This document shows, piece by piece, positions 25,727-35,124 of a stretch of 64,000 nt of DNA; position 1 is the first letter of the stretch, and each line of letters starts with the position of its first letter. Position numbers and translations under genes: made by a program. The notes below the pieces were generated by a model. It made no database searches, was not told the DNA's origin, and worked only from the letters and a program-made list of their open reading frames with translations. The stretch comes from Collinsella tanakaei (lineage in GTDB: Bacteria > Actinomycetota > Coriobacteriia > Coriobacteriales > Coriobacteriaceae). Where the stretch lies: contig NZ_JACJMB010000012.1 of NCBI RefSeq assembly GCF_016902615.1, positions 1 through 64,000 of the forward strand, in the 5' to 3' direction.

Positions 25727-26602
25727 ATGGTACGCATGGAAATGAGCAGACGTGTCTTCACGGCGATGGGGGCCTCGCTCATGCTCGCGGCTGCCCTGGG
25801 CGGCTGCAGCGGCGGGACGGATGCTGCAACCGGATCCACGCCGGCTGGCAGCGGCGAGACGAGCGCGGCGACCGAGCAGGTCGAGCTCCAGATCTTCGCC
25901 GCGAATTCCCTCGAGAAGGCCATGCCCGAGGTCGAGGCGCTCTACACCGAGCAGACCGGCGTCACGTTCGCCGACACCCAGTACAAGGGTTCCGGTGACC
26001 TCGTCGAGCAGATGCGCGGCGGCGCCCCGGTCGACATCCTCATCACCGCGTCGTCGGGCACCATGGACGATGCCGTCGAGGCCGACCTGGTGGATGAGTC
26101 CACGCGCCAGGACATGTTCGTGAACGATCTCGTGATCGTGCGGGGCGTGGGTTCCGACATCCAGATCGATTCCCTTGAGGATGTGGCAAGCGTCGAGGGC
26201 AACATCGCCATCGGCGAGCCGGGTGCGGTGCCCGCGGGCAAGTACGCCAACCAGTCGCTCGCGAGCGTCGGCCTCTACACGAACGCCGACGGCGGGGGCG
26301 GCGAGTACGCGCCCGAGATTGCCGATAAGGTGAGCCTGGCCGACAAGGTCGGCACCGCTGCGCAGTACGTGTCGACCGGCGACTGCGCCATCGGGTTCGT
26401 CTACACCTCCGACGTGTACCGCTATGATGGCATCGAGGTCGCCTACACCTGCCCGGACGACTCGCACAAGCCGATCGTCTATCCCGGTGCCGTCTCCGCG
26501 AGCTCGAAGAACGCTGACGCTGCCGCCGACTTCCTCGAGTTCTGCATGACGGACGAGGACGCGCTCGCCATCTGGGCGGAGTACGGCTTCGAGCTGGCGT
26601 AG
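25727..26602 (+). CDS. modA: molybdate-binding lipoprotein ModA
   Basis: ModA captures molybdate (or tungstate) outside the membrane for the ModBC transporter. The 291-residue protein has a lipoprotein signal ending LGGC (Cys27). The binding-protein fold follows, with the family segments AANSLEKAMPEVE, VDILITASSGTMDDAV and NDLVIVRG. The ATG at 25727 is 9 nt after AGGAAGG; neighbouring in-frame ATGs at 25718 and 25736 are possible. It is the first gene of modABC. Confidence 0.92.
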   Translation: MVRMEMSRRVFTAMGASLMLAAALGGCSGGTDAATGSTPAGSGETSAATEQVELQIFAANSLEKAMPEVEALYTEQTGVTFADTQYKGSGDLVEQMRGGAPVDILITASSGTMDDAVEADLVDESTRQDMFVNDLVIVRGVGSDIQIDSLEDVASVEGNIAIGEPGAVPAGKYANQSLASVGLYTNADGGGGEYAPEIADKVSLADKVGTAAQYVSTGDCAIGFVYTSDVYRYDGIEVAYTCPDDSHKPIVYPGAVSASSKNADAAADFLEFCMTDEDALAIWAEYGFELA

Positions 26603-26681
26603 CGCACATCGCGTCAGGTGCGGTGCGCCGGGTTGCTATACTCGATGCGCATCCCGATGATGCGGGAAGATCCGTATGGGA

Positions 26682-26714
26682 GCGGCCCGGGACCTGTTCG
26701 TTCCGGGCCGCGTT
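26682..26714 (+). terminator. hairpin between modA and modB
   Basis: A 9-bp GC-rich stem (26682-26690 with 26703-26711) is followed by GTTT. Its position inside the operon suggests partial termination that makes the binding protein more abundant than the permease. Confidence 0.5.
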
Positions 26715-26778
26715 TGCGATAGCGGGCGGGCGCGGGTCCGGATCGGGCCCGCGCCCCGGCACGAGGGAGGTGGCCGCG

Positions 26779-28287
26779 ATGGTCGAGAGCGCTCGGCGCC
26801 GCGTGGTGATATGCGCGCTGCTTTTGTTCGCGTGCGCACTCGGACTCGCTTGCGTCCCGCGGGCGGCGCTGGCGGCGGACGAGACCGCGCAGGCGCAGGC
26901 GGACTCCGCCGTCGACGAGCAGGCGGGTTTCGGCCTGAACGGGTTCACCCGCTACATGCGCGGGGCCCAGCGCGCGGTTGACGGCGTGGACATCGGCTAT
27001 CGCTTTCCGGTGCCCGAGGGCGCCACGGTCACGGTCATCAACACGCCGCAGAGCATCTGGGTGCACGTTGAGGCCCAGGCAGCCGCTGCGGCGGGGTTCG
27101 ATGCGGACGACGCGAAGGACACGAATGCGTTGATCGCGCTCATCAAGCAGCTCGACGAGACGCATTCCCGCGGCGGGACGGTGCTTGCCGACGAGGACAA
27201 GCCGTGGCATGTCACCACGGACGCCGACGTCATCGAGGGCGCCTGCCGCTATGTCTTCGCCCTTGAGATGGGGGAGAGCCGCTACACCGCCGTGCAACCC
27301 GCCGAGATCCCGGCGGGATCGACGCCCGCGGAGGCGGCGGAGGCGGCCGGGCTCGACCTGGGGGACGCGGTCCTGTGGGTGGATGACGCCGAGCTCGTGG
27401 CGGCAGATGAGGTCGTCCGCGAGGCGGCTCCCACCTGGATGGACCGGCTGTACGAGTTCTTCTGCGGCATGGACTACCGCCCGTTTTGGGTCTCGCTCAA
27501 GACGAGCGCCGTCGCGCTCGCCGTGACGTTCGTACTCGGCCTTGTGGCCGCATGGAAGACCATGGGGACCTCGAGTCGCCTGAAGGGCCTGCTCGATTCG
27601 GTGTTCACCATCCCGATGGTGCTGCCGCCCACGGTCTGCGGCTTTCTGCTGCTGCTCGTGTTCGGCCAGTCGACGCCCGTGGGGCGCTGGCTGATCGATC
27701 ACGGCATCGCGCTCGTGTTCACGTGGCCCGCTGCCGTGATCAGCGCCATCGTGGTGAGCTTCCCGCTCATGTACCGTACCGCACTCGGCGCCTTCGAGGG
27801 GCTCGACGCGCAGATGCTCGATGCGGCGCGCACGCTCGGATGGTCTGAGGGACGGATCTTCCGCCAGCTCATGCTGCCGCTTGCGTGGCCCTCGATCGCG
27901 GCGGGCACCGTGCTCGCGTTCGCGCGCGCCATGGGCGAGTTCGGCTGCACCCTGTTTTTCGCCGGCAACTACGCGGGCGAGACGCAGACGATCCCCATCG
28001 CCATCTATTTCCAATGGATGAGCGGCAACACCGACGTCGCGCTGTTCTGGGTCATCGTCGTCATCCTGTTCAGCTTCCTCGTCATCCTGTTCATCAACAT
28101 CTACACGGCCCGCTCGCAGCGCTACCGCACCCGCGGCATGGCGGGCGCGTCCGCACGCGTCCGCACGCGCGAGGCGGCCTCTGCGCACGGTGACGGGCTG
28201 GAGGAGCACGGCGGCGACGCGCTGCGCATCGACCGCGAGGCGCTCGCGGAGCTTCTGCTCGGCGACGAGGACGCGGGAAGGGGGTAG
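26779..28287 (+). CDS. modB: molybdate ABC permease ModB with a large N-terminal extracytoplasmic domain
   Basis: The C-terminal part (about 235-445) is a normal ModB permease with five or six membrane segments and the ATPase-contact EAA loop (DAARTLGWSEG, about 348-358). Residues 1-33 form a signal-like segment (LLLFACALGLACVP), and about 34-230 are a soluble extracytoplasmic region. The family does not usually have this region and I do not recognise it. After the last helix an Arg/Ala/Glu-rich cytoplasmic tail of about 55 residues follows. At 502 residues it is twice the usual ModB length. The ATG at 26779 follows GAGGGAGG with 8-nt spacing. Confidence 0.87.
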   Translation: MVESARRRVVICALLLFACALGLACVPRAALAADETAQAQADSAVDEQAGFGLNGFTRYMRGAQRAVDGVDIGYRFPVPEGATVTVINTPQSIWVHVEAQAAAAAGFDADDAKDTNALIALIKQLDETHSRGGTVLADEDKPWHVTTDADVIEGACRYVFALEMGESRYTAVQPAEIPAGSTPAEAAEAAGLDLGDAVLWVDDAELVAADEVVREAAPTWMDRLYEFFCGMDYRPFWVSLKTSAVALAVTFVLGLVAAWKTMGTSSRLKGLLDSVFTIPMVLPPTVCGFLLLLVFGQSTPVGRWLIDHGIALVFTWPAAVISAIVVSFPLMYRTALGAFEGLDAQMLDAARTLGWSEGRIFRQLMLPLAWPSIAAGTVLAFARAMGEFGCTLFFAGNYAGETQTIPIAIYFQWMSGNTDVALFWVIVVILFSFLVILFINIYTARSQRYRTRGMAGASARVRTREAASAHGDGLEEHGGDALRIDREALAELLLGDEDAGRG

Positions 28288-28290
28288 GTC

Positions 28291-29370
28291 ATGTCGCTTT
28301 CGATCGATATCCAGAAGCGCTATCCGGCCTTCGAGCTTTCGGTTGCCCTCGAGGCGGGCGAGGAGCGCATCGGGCTGCTCGGCGCCTCGGGGTGCGGCAA
28401 GAGTTGCACGCTGCGCTGCATCGCGGGGGTGGAGACGCCGGATGCGGGCAAGATCGTCGTGAACGGCGTGACGTTTTTCGACTCCGCCGCGGGTATCAAC
28501 CTGTCGCCCCAGCAGCGCAAGTGCGCCCTGCTCTTCCAGAACTACCGGCTCTTCCCGAACCTTTCGGTCATCGATAACGTGCGCGCCGGCATGGGGGACA
28601 CGCATGATGCGGCCCGCCAGCGCGAGGACGCCCTGCGCTTTCTGCAGATCTTCGGCATGGCGGACTTTGCAGACCGCTATCCGGCGAACCTGTCCGGCGG
28701 TCAGCAGCAGCGCGTGGCGCTCGCCCGCATGCTCGCGGCCCGCCCGGGGATCCTCATGTTCGACGAGCCGTTCTCCGCGCTCGACTCCTATCTGAAAAGC
28801 GCGCTCGAGCAGAACCTACTCGACGTGTTCTCCGTCGTGCGGCGCACGGTCCTCTACGTGAGCCACGACATCGACGAGGCGTGCTGCCTGTGTGAGCGCA
28901 TCGCCGTCATGCACGACGGGCGCGTGGAGGAGGTCGGCACCGTCTCCGACCTCATGGAGCGCCCCGCCACGCTCGCGGCGCTGCGCCTCACGGGCTGCAA
29001 GAACACGAGCCCGGCGCGCAAGGTTGCTTCTTCGGTCGTCGAGGCGCTCGACTGGGGCATGACGTTCGACGTGGGCCACGAGGTGTCCGACGATGTCGCC
29101 TATCTGGGCGTGCGTGCGAGCTATTTCCACTTGGATCGCGAGCGCGCCGAAGGGGAGCGCGGCCGCAACAGCTATGAGCTGAAGGTCGCGCGCGTGAGCG
29201 ATACGCGCTTCGAGCGCTTGGTGCTGCTCGACGTCCCGCGCGCCGATGCGCCGAGCCGCCTGCAATGGCGCGTGAACAAGGTCGGCAAGACCGAGGCCGA
29301 GCTGCCGCACGAGGGGGATGTCCTGCGCATGCATTTCGACGCGCGGCGCATCCACCTGGTATCCCGCTGA
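28291..29370 (+). CDS. modC: molybdate ABC transporter ATPase ModC
   Basis: ModC powers molybdate import by ATP hydrolysis. The 359-residue protein has Walker A GASGCGKS (31-38), the ABC signature LSGGQQQ (134-140), Walker B LMFDEP (155-160) and a switch histidine in VSHDIDEA. The C-terminal 120 residues resemble a TOBE/MOP-type regulatory domain. It begins 3 nt after the modB stop, so it is co-transcribed and probably translationally coupled. Confidence 0.93.
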   Translation: MSLSIDIQKRYPAFELSVALEAGEERIGLLGASGCGKSCTLRCIAGVETPDAGKIVVNGVTFFDSAAGINLSPQQRKCALLFQNYRLFPNLSVIDNVRAGMGDTHDAARQREDALRFLQIFGMADFADRYPANLSGGQQQRVALARMLAARPGILMFDEPFSALDSYLKSALEQNLLDVFSVVRRTVLYVSHDIDEACCLCERIAVMHDGRVEEVGTVSDLMERPATLAALRLTGCKNTSPARKVASSVVEALDWGMTFDVGHEVSDDVAYLGVRASYFHLDRERAEGERGRNSYELKVARVSDTRFERLVLLDVPRADAPSRLQWRVNKVGKTEAELPHEGDVLRMHFDARRIHLVSR

Positions 29371-29466
29371 GGGGGTCCGCCCCCGGCATCGCGCACTCGA
29401 CCCGTCCCGTTCGGGGTGGCCGCGGCTGCGGGCCTTCAGGCGACCGTGCGCCGGGCGCCGTCGCAT

Positions 29467-30855
29467 CTAGCTGATGTAGACCGGCGTCCCGTTCGGGAGG
29501 TTGTCGTAGAGCCATCGGGCGTCGGAGACGGTCAGGCGCACGCAGCCGTGCGACGCGGGGTGCCCGAGCCGCCTGCCCTCGGCTGCCAGATAGGCCCCGC
29601 TCGAGTCGATCGGCACGCTGTGGAACAGGTAGTCGCCCCAGAACTGCACGTAGTAGCGCGCGCCCATGCCGTAGCTGTTCAGAAACGACGCCCCGCGGCC
29701 GGTGACGCGGAAGATGCCGCGCGGGGTGCTGTCGTTCAGGCCCGTCGAGCAGATCATGGCGTAGAGCACCGTCTCGCCGTCGCGCACGAGCACGACCTGG
29801 TTGGCGATGTCGACGCGCACGTTGAGGGCGCCCCGCCCGGCGAGCGAGGGGTAGGCGCCCCCGCTCGCGCCCATCCAGTCGGACATGGGCATGGTGGCGC
29901 TCCAGCGCCCGCCCACGCGGTCGAAGTAGCGCCAGGTGCCCCATTCGGGCACGTAGGTCATGCCGTAGCTCACCCCGCCGTCCGTGGCGTCCAGGTAGTA
30001 CCATGCGCCGTCGATGTAGGCGAGGCCGTGCACCATGATGCCGGTGTGTTCGTCGTAGTAGACCCAGCGCGCGGCATCGCCTGCGCCCACGACGGCGAAG
30101 CCGTACTGCATCGCGCCGGTATGGGCGTCGAACAGGTACCAGCCGGTATGCTCCGCGTCGTAGTCGACGTAGCGCTCGCCGTGGGCCATCTTCCCGTCGA
30201 TCCAGTCGTAGTACACCCATTTGGGGCCATCCGCGCCCTCGAGGTAGGTCATGCCCTTCGACATCGCCCCGGTCACCTCGTCGAAGTGGTACCACGCGCC
30301 GTGGCGGAAGTCCTCTCCCTTGACCATGCGCGCCTGCTCGTCGAAGCGCACCCACTTCCCGCCGGCCTCGCGGTCGTTCTCGTCGACGGGGATGTAGACG
30401 TCCTTGTCGCGCGCGATCGTGCCGTCGGCGTCAGCCCAGTACCATGCGTCTGCTTCCGGGTCGTAGAACGCGTGGTCGCGCACCATCTCGCCGTTCTCGT
30501 ACCAGTGCTCGCGCGCTGCGTCCCAGCCGGACTCGGGTGTCTGTTCAGGCTGCGTGTCGGTGTCGGGGTCGGAGCCGGCATCGGGGTCGGGGACGGCGTC
30601 GGTGTCGGAGCCGGCGTCGGGGTCGGCGTCGGCGTCGGGCTGCGGGTCGCTCTGGGGTTCGGGCACATCAGCCGCTGCGGGTTCGGCGTCGGGGGCGGTG
30701 GCTGCCGCGATCCCCGCGCGTCCCTCCTGAACCGGCTTCGACCATGCGCGCGCAGGCAGGGCCATCGTGACGGCGAGCGCGTACGCGGCGAGGAGGACGA
30801 GGAGGCGCCGCTTGGGCGGGGCAGGCGGCGCGAAGGGGGTATGGTGGCGTGTCAT
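29467..30855 (-). CDS. L,D-transpeptidase with choline-binding-type wall repeats
   Basis: YkuD-type L,D-transpeptidases cross-link peptidoglycan or anchor proteins to it, outside the membrane. The 462-residue protein has a signal/anchor segment ([20 protein letters not shown], about 17-36) and an Asp/Pro/Ala-rich linker made of short repeats. About eight Trp/Tyr-rich wall-binding repeats (for example [12 protein letters not shown]) follow, then the catalytic HPASHGC (432-438). The start at 30855 follows GGGAG; 30867 is an alternative. It converges with modC. Confidence 0.88.
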   Translation of the reverse strand: MTRHHTPFAPPAPPKRRLLVLLAAYALAVTMALPARAWSKPVQEGRAGIAAATAPDAEPAAADVPEPQSDPQPDADADPDAGSDTDAVPDPDAGSDPDTDTQPEQTPESGWDAAREHWYENGEMVRDHAFYDPEADAWYWADADGTIARDKDVYIPVDENDREAGGKWVRFDEQARMVKGEDFRHGAWYHFDEVTGAMSKGMTYLEGADGPKWVYYDWIDGKMAHGERYVDYDAEHTGWYLFDAHTGAMQYGFAVVGAGDAARWVYYDEHTGIMVHGLAYIDGAWYYLDATDGGVSYGMTYVPEWGTWRYFDRVGGRWSATMPMSDWMGASGGAYPSLAGRGALNVRVDIANQVVLVRDGETVLYAMICSTGLNDSTPRGIFRVTGRGASFLNSYGMGARYYVQFWGDYLFHSVPIDSSGAYLAAEGRRLGHPASHGCVRLTVSDARWLYDNLPNGTPVYIS

Positions 30856-31078
30856 CGGGTCTCCCATCGTCGAGGCGGGCCGGCGCTGCCGGCGAGGCGC
30901 GCGGCGGGTGCCGTCCGCAGAGGTATCGCGGGCGCCGGGAAGGCTGCTGCTATCCAGTGTAGGCCGGCTCCCGGCGCGCATGGGCGCACAATCGGGGAGC
31001 GACGCCGCGCGCGGCGCTGACAGGTGGTCGGTGCCGCCGGTTTCCGCGCGACTGCCGTTTGCCGACCGATGGGGCGAA

Positions 31079-31133
31079 TTGCCGACAGCGCGAGAATAAT
31101 TTACTATCATTATCCTCACATTGAGGATAATGA
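31079..31133 (+). promoter_or_regulatory. promoter and palindromic operator of the double-cubane reductase operon
   Basis: The promoter is TTGCCG (31079-31084), 17-bp spacer, TACTAT (31102-31107). A 27-bp palindrome (12-bp arms 31107-31118 and 31122-31133) starts at the -10 and covers the transcription start. Its core ATTATCCT-N7-AGGATAAT recurs before yedF (37556-37582 region). The position suggests repression. Confidence 0.65.
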
Positions 31134-31238
31134 AGGGCCGATGGGGTCCGGCCCGCGCTGCGTGGCGCCACGGCGCTGTCCTGCGCGCCCGCCCCTACGC
31201 TTCCGTCCTCCCGTATCACCACGACGAAAGGTTCGACC

Positions 31239-32402
31239 ATGACAGATCACGACCGCTACCCGCTTCCCCGCACCTTCGAGGAGTTCAACGAGCAGCGCCG
31301 CGCGAGCTTCGTCCGCGTGAAGGACTTCAAGCAGGCGGGCGGCCGCCTGGTGGGCTATCTGTGCAGCTACACGCCGCTCGAGGTCATCGACGCCGCCGGC
31401 GCGTCGGGCGTGGCGCTGTGCGGCACCTCCGATGAGGTGATTCCCACAGCCGAGCTCACGCTCCCGGCGAACCTCTGCCCGCTCATCAAATCGACCTTCG
31501 GGTTCGCATCCTCGGAGAAGTGCCCCTTCACCTACTTCTCCGACATCATCGTGGGCGAGACCACCTGCGACGGCAAGAAGAAGATGTACGAGCTTCTGGG
31601 CGAGCTCAAGCCCACGCATATCCTGCACCTGCCGCAGGGCCGCGACCGCGTCTGGGAGCGCGACGCCTGGTACGGTGAGGTGCGGCTGCTGAAGGAGCGC
31701 CTCGAGGAGCTCTACGACATCGTCATCACCGATGACGACCTACGGGCTGCGGCCCGTCGGCGCAACCGCATGCGCCGGGCCATGTGCGAGCTGTACGACC
31801 TGCAGACCAGTGCGCCCCCCGCCATGAGCGGCGTGGAGCTCATGAGCACGATGTTCGCCGCCACCTTCAGCTTCGATGTGGAGGAGTTCACCGGAAAGCT
31901 CGAGGCGCTGGCGGCGAAGCGCCGTCAGGAATTCGAGGCGGGGGAGCGCCCGGTCCCCGCGGATGCGAAGCGCATCCTCGTGACGGGCTGCCCCATCGGC
32001 GGCGTGATCAACAAGATCGGCAGGACGGTGGAGCGGATGGGCGGCGTGGTCGTGTGCGTCGACGACTGCTCGGGCGAGCGCACGCAGGCGAGCCTCGTCG
32101 ATGAGGATGCCGATGACATCCTGCGCGCCATCGCCGACCGCTATCTGGATATCAACTGCTCGGTCATGACGCCGAACGCGGCGCGGATGGACAACACGCT
32201 CGCCATGGTGGAGAAGTACCGGGTCGACGGCGTGATCGAGAGCGTGCTCACGGCCTGCCACACCTTCAACGTCGAGTCGACGCTCATGGAGCGCGCCGTC
32301 GAGGGGGCGGGCATCCCCTACATGAAGGTGGAGACCGATTACAGCGCGGGCGACCAGGGGCAGATCGACACACGCGTCGCCGCATTCATCGAGACGCTTT
32401 GA
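31239..32402 (+). CDS. double-cubane-cluster anaerobic reductase (HgdB/2-hydroxyacyl-CoA dehydratase family)
   Basis: This family binds unusual iron-sulfur clusters and is reduced by an ATP-driven activase. Single-subunit members with a double-cubane [8Fe-9S] cluster reduce small molecules; their natural substrate is unknown. The 387-residue protein has conserved cysteines in NLCPLIKS (Cys80), TTCDGKKK (Cys110) and TACHTF (Cys340), plus a central TGCPIGG. It lacks the separate alpha subunit of true hydroxyacyl-CoA dehydratases. The ATG follows GAAAGG. The activase follows 74 bp later. Confidence 0.87.
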   Translation: MTDHDRYPLPRTFEEFNEQRRASFVRVKDFKQAGGRLVGYLCSYTPLEVIDAAGASGVALCGTSDEVIPTAELTLPANLCPLIKSTFGFASSEKCPFTYFSDIIVGETTCDGKKKMYELLGELKPTHILHLPQGRDRVWERDAWYGEVRLLKERLEELYDIVITDDDLRAAARRRNRMRRAMCELYDLQTSAPPAMSGVELMSTMFAATFSFDVEEFTGKLEALAAKRRQEFEAGERPVPADAKRILVTGCPIGGVINKIGRTVERMGGVVVCVDDCSGERTQASLVDEDADDILRAIADRYLDINCSVMTPNAARMDNTLAMVEKYRVDGVIESVLTACHTFNVESTLMERAVEGAGIPYMKVETDYSAGDQGQIDTRVAAFIETL

Positions 32403-32476
32403 TATCGGTCGGGACGGGTTCCGTCGCGCGCGGGGCGCGGCGGGTGCGCGGGCCTCAAGGGAGGAGGATGCCTCAC

Positions 32477-33250
32477 ATGGCGGGGATTTTCGGAGTGGGC
32501 GTCGACATCGGCTCGACGGCCACCAAGGTCGCAGTTCTCGACGGGGAGGGCGCGCTCGTCCATACCGCGCTCATGCCGACGGGGTTTTCCAGCGTCGATG
32601 CGGCACGCCGTGTCGAAGAGGAGCTTGCGGGCGCGGGCTTCGCGCCGGACGCCCCCGGCACGCGCGTCGTGGCGACGGGCTACGGTCGCGTCGCCGTCCC
32701 GTATGCCGACAAGGTGGTGACCGAGATCACCTGCCACGGCATCGGCGCGACGCGCCTGTTCGGGCAGGCGGGCACCGTGATCGACGTCGGCGGGCAGGAC
32801 ACGAAGGTGATTCAGCTCAAGGGCGGCCGCGTGGTGAAGTTCGCCATGAACGATAAGTGCGCCGCCGGCACGGGGCGGTTCCTAGAGATCATGGCGGACA
32901 GGCTCGGCGTGTCGCAGGAGGAGCTCTCGGCCCTTGCGCGCACGGGTGCCGAGACGAAGATCTCGAGCATGTGCACCGTGTTCGCGGAGTCCGAGGTCAT
33001 CTCGCTGATTGGGCGCGGGGTCGCGCGCGAGGACATCGCGCGGGGCGTGATCGACTCGGTGGTCTCCCGCGTGGCGGCGCTCGCGGGCCAAGCGCCGGGC
33101 GGCCCGTTCTTCCTCACGGGGGGCCTGTGCGAGAACGGCTACGTCATCGAGCGGCTCGGAGTTGCGCTGGGCACCCCGGTGCGGACCTGCCCCAAGGCTC
33201 GCTACGCCGGCGCCCTCGGGGCCGCCGAACGCGCTCGGGCCCTTGCATAG
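32477..33250 (+). CDS. ATP-dependent activase of the double-cubane reductase (HgdC family)
   Basis: The activase is a homodimeric ASKHA ATPase bridged by one [4Fe-4S] cluster; ATP hydrolysis drives electron transfer to its partner. The 257-residue protein has phosphate-1 GVDIGSTATK (8-17) and phosphate-2 VIDVGGQDTK (101-110). The cluster cysteines are in NDKCAAGTG (Cys128) and SSMCTVFAE (Cys166). Two ATGs, 32468 and 32477, share the AGGGAGGAGG site; the later has better spacing. It is co-directional with the reductase and probably shares its promoter. Confidence 0.88.
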   Translation: MAGIFGVGVDIGSTATKVAVLDGEGALVHTALMPTGFSSVDAARRVEEELAGAGFAPDAPGTRVVATGYGRVAVPYADKVVTEITCHGIGATRLFGQAGTVIDVGGQDTKVIQLKGGRVVKFAMNDKCAAGTGRFLEIMADRLGVSQEELSALARTGAETKISSMCTVFAESEVISLIGRGVAREDIARGVIDSVVSRVAALAGQAPGGPFFLTGGLCENGYVIERLGVALGTPVRTCPKARYAGALGAAERARALA

Positions 33251-33281
33251 CGCCTGCATCCGGTATGTGGGATTGTTCCCA

Positions 33282-33295
33282 CATGTTCGAACATG
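33282..33295 (+). promoter_or_regulatory. 14-bp palindrome before the MFS permease gene
   Basis: CATGTTCGAACATG is a perfect palindrome 53 bp upstream of the permease start and 32 bp after the activase stop. It could be a repressor site. No clear -10/-35 pair was placed around it. Confidence 0.4.
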
Positions 33296-33347
33296 ATGTG
33301 ATAGGATATCCCGCGTGTGAAATGTCTCGCATCGCATGAGGGGGGCC

Positions 33348-34535
33348 ATGCCAGCAGGATTGCTGCCGATCATCTACCTTGCGTTCATCAGCCTCGGGCT
33401 TCCTGATTCGGCGCTGGGGTCCGCGTGGCCCGTCATGGGCCCCTCGCTCGGCGCGGGCCTGTCGTGGGTCGGCATCGTCACCATGATCATCTCGGCGGGC
33501 ACCATCGTGTCGAGCCTCATGTCCGTGCGGGTGGTCGACCGCTTCGGCACGGGCAGGGTGACCGCGGTGAGCGTCGCGCTCACCGCGCTGGCGATGCTCG
33601 GCTTCTCGCTCGCCCGGGAGTTCTGGCAGATCCTGTTGCTGGCCATACCCTACGGCCTCGGCGCGGGCGCGGTCGACGCGGCCCTCAACGCGTTTGTGGC
33701 CGTGCATTACAAAAGCCAGCACATGAGCTGGCTGCACTGCATGTGGGGCGTCGGTGCGAGCGGCGGGCCCATGATCATGGGCGCCTGCCTGGGCTTCGGC
33801 ACCTGGGGCGACGGCTTCCGCGCGCTCGGGTTTTTGCAGCTTGCCGTCGTGGTCGTGCTGACCCTGTCGCTTCCGCTGTGGCGCGACCGCACGCTGCCGA
33901 AGGGGGCGGATGCGGCCGGTGAAGGGGGCGCCTCCGCCCGCCATTCCCGCCGCGAGCTTCTGCGCACCGACGGCGTCGTGGCCGTCCTCATCTCCTTCTT
34001 CTGCTACTGCGCGCTCGAGAGCACCTGCGGCAACTGGGCGTCATCGTATTGCACGCTCGCGGCGGGCGTCTCCGCCGAGACCGCGGCGATGTGGGCGTCG
34101 CTGTTCTACATCGGCATCACGGTGGGGCGCCTGGTGAGCGGTTTCCTTTCGTTCAAGATCTCCGACGCCGGCATGATCCGCCTGGGCCAGGTGCTGGTCG
34201 CGGCAGGTATCGCGCTGATAGTTCTGCCATGGGACGGTACCGTCCTTATAGCCGGCCTCGTGCTGGTCGGTCTCGGCTGCGCGCCGATCTACCCCTCGAT
34301 CATCCACGCCACGCCCGCGCGCTTCGGCGCCGACGTCGCTCTCGAGCTCACCGGCATGCAGATGGCGTTCGCCTACGTGGGATCGCTCGCCATGTCGCCG
34401 CTGTTCGGGCTTATCGCGCAGACGATCGATATCTCGCTGTATCCGGCTTATCTCGCCGTGCTGCTGGTGGTGATGGTCATCGCGGCGGAGAAGGTGAACC
34501 GCGCGACACGCGCTCGCGTGAGGTGCGCCCATTAG
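33348..34535 (+). CDS. MFS permease (fucose-permease-like)
   Basis: This 395-residue protein has twelve predicted membrane segments. It fits the FucP-like major facilitator group: an early LPDSALGSAWP, a central loop of about 30 hydrophilic residues (about 187-215), and the second-half GLGCAPIYPSIIHATPARFG. The ATG at 33348 follows GAGGGG; 33336 is possible. It may be sugar-specific, or export/import something used by the reductase; the substrate is unknown. It follows the reductase-activase pair by 97 bp with its own palindrome upstream. Confidence 0.8.
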   Translation: MPAGLLPIIYLAFISLGLPDSALGSAWPVMGPSLGAGLSWVGIVTMIISAGTIVSSLMSVRVVDRFGTGRVTAVSVALTALAMLGFSLAREFWQILLLAIPYGLGAGAVDAALNAFVAVHYKSQHMSWLHCMWGVGASGGPMIMGACLGFGTWGDGFRALGFLQLAVVVVLTLSLPLWRDRTLPKGADAAGEGGASARHSRRELLRTDGVVAVLISFFCYCALESTCGNWASSYCTLAAGVSAETAAMWASLFYIGITVGRLVSGFLSFKISDAGMIRLGQVLVAAGIALIVLPWDGTVLIAGLVLVGLGCAPIYPSIIHATPARFGADVALELTGMQMAFAYVGSLAMSPLFGLIAQTIDISLYPAYLAVLLVVMVIAAEKVNRATRARVRCAH

Positions 34536-34558
34536 CTGTGGTGGAAGGATGGCTGCAG

Positions 34559-34783
34559 CTAGGGGCGCGAATACGCCGAGGTGCGGTGTGGTAAACTTTG
34601 AGTATGGCGCAGGGCGTCCCGTTTCCGTGTTTGGGCCGACTCCTGTTCCAACTTTTGAGGCTGGGAAGTGGCCTCGTTCGACGGCAGTCGGGTGGGGCTT
34701 TTTCCCCTTCTACCGATGTGGTAGCCGAGGGCTATAGCCGAGATTACAAGAGCAAGAAGGTTTATGGCCGTGTCTACGCTCAT
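34559..34783 (-). CDS. small single-pass membrane protein, possible type I toxin
   Basis: This 74-residue frame starts at 34783, 7 nt after GGAG. Residues 5-20 are a hydrophobic helix (AINLLALVISAIALGY) followed at once by HIGRRGK and a long polar tail. A short hydrophobic peptide followed by positive charges resembles holin-like and type I toxins, although such toxins are usually 20-50 residues. The gene lies alone in a locally AT-rich patch beside a decayed uidA copy. Function is not established; the frame may also be chance. Confidence 0.4.
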   Translation of the reverse strand: MSVDTAINLLALVISAIALGYHIGRRGKSPTRLPSNEATSQPQKLEQESAQTRKRDALRHTQSLPHRTSAYSRP

Positions 34784-35080
34784 GTCGTAACTCCGTTCTC
34801 TTCGATCGGAGTCGGTACCCTGCGTCATTATCAGAATATCACTGAGTGAATATTGAACAATGTAAAACATACTGAATTACGGAATAGCTGATTGTTCGGG
34901 TGATCTTGAGGGATCCTCACCCCGTCTGGGTGTGCGCAGTTGCGTCGTTTTCGGTGGAGCCGAAGCCCCAGACTTGGATGCCCCGCCTGGCTCGCCTTGC
35001 TTCGCCTGAAGGCGCGCCTACAATCGCTGAGGTCATCCTCCTCGTCCACGCTGTTCACGATGATGACCGTGGCGTGCAAT
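34784..35080. other. AT-rich then hairpin-rich intergenic stretch
   Basis: Bases 34820-34900 are AT-rich and hold promoter-like TTTACA and TTGTTC/TATTCT on the minus strand, upstream of the small membrane protein. Bases 34910-35080 contain several small hairpins but no credible gene. An antisense or antitoxin RNA could lie here; none could be defined. Confidence 0.3.
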
Positions 35081-35113
35081 AAAAAACGGCGGCGAGCGCT
35101 GTGCTCGCCGCCG
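35081..35113 (-). terminator. intrinsic terminator after the uidA remnant
   Basis: On the minus strand a perfect 11-bp stem (35113-35103 with 35097-35087) is followed by TTTTTT. It ends the glucuronidase frame. Confidence 0.9.
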
Positions 35114-35124
35114 CCGGGGATTCG

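Noticed and set aside
31239-33250. True 2-hydroxyglutaryl-CoA dehydratase
   Set aside because: Only one HgdB-type subunit and an activase are present; the second dehydratase subunit and CoA-transferase genes are missing.
34598-34849. An 83-residue plus-strand frame opposite the small membrane protein
   Set aside because: It has no ribosome site or recognisable motif and looks like a chance frame.
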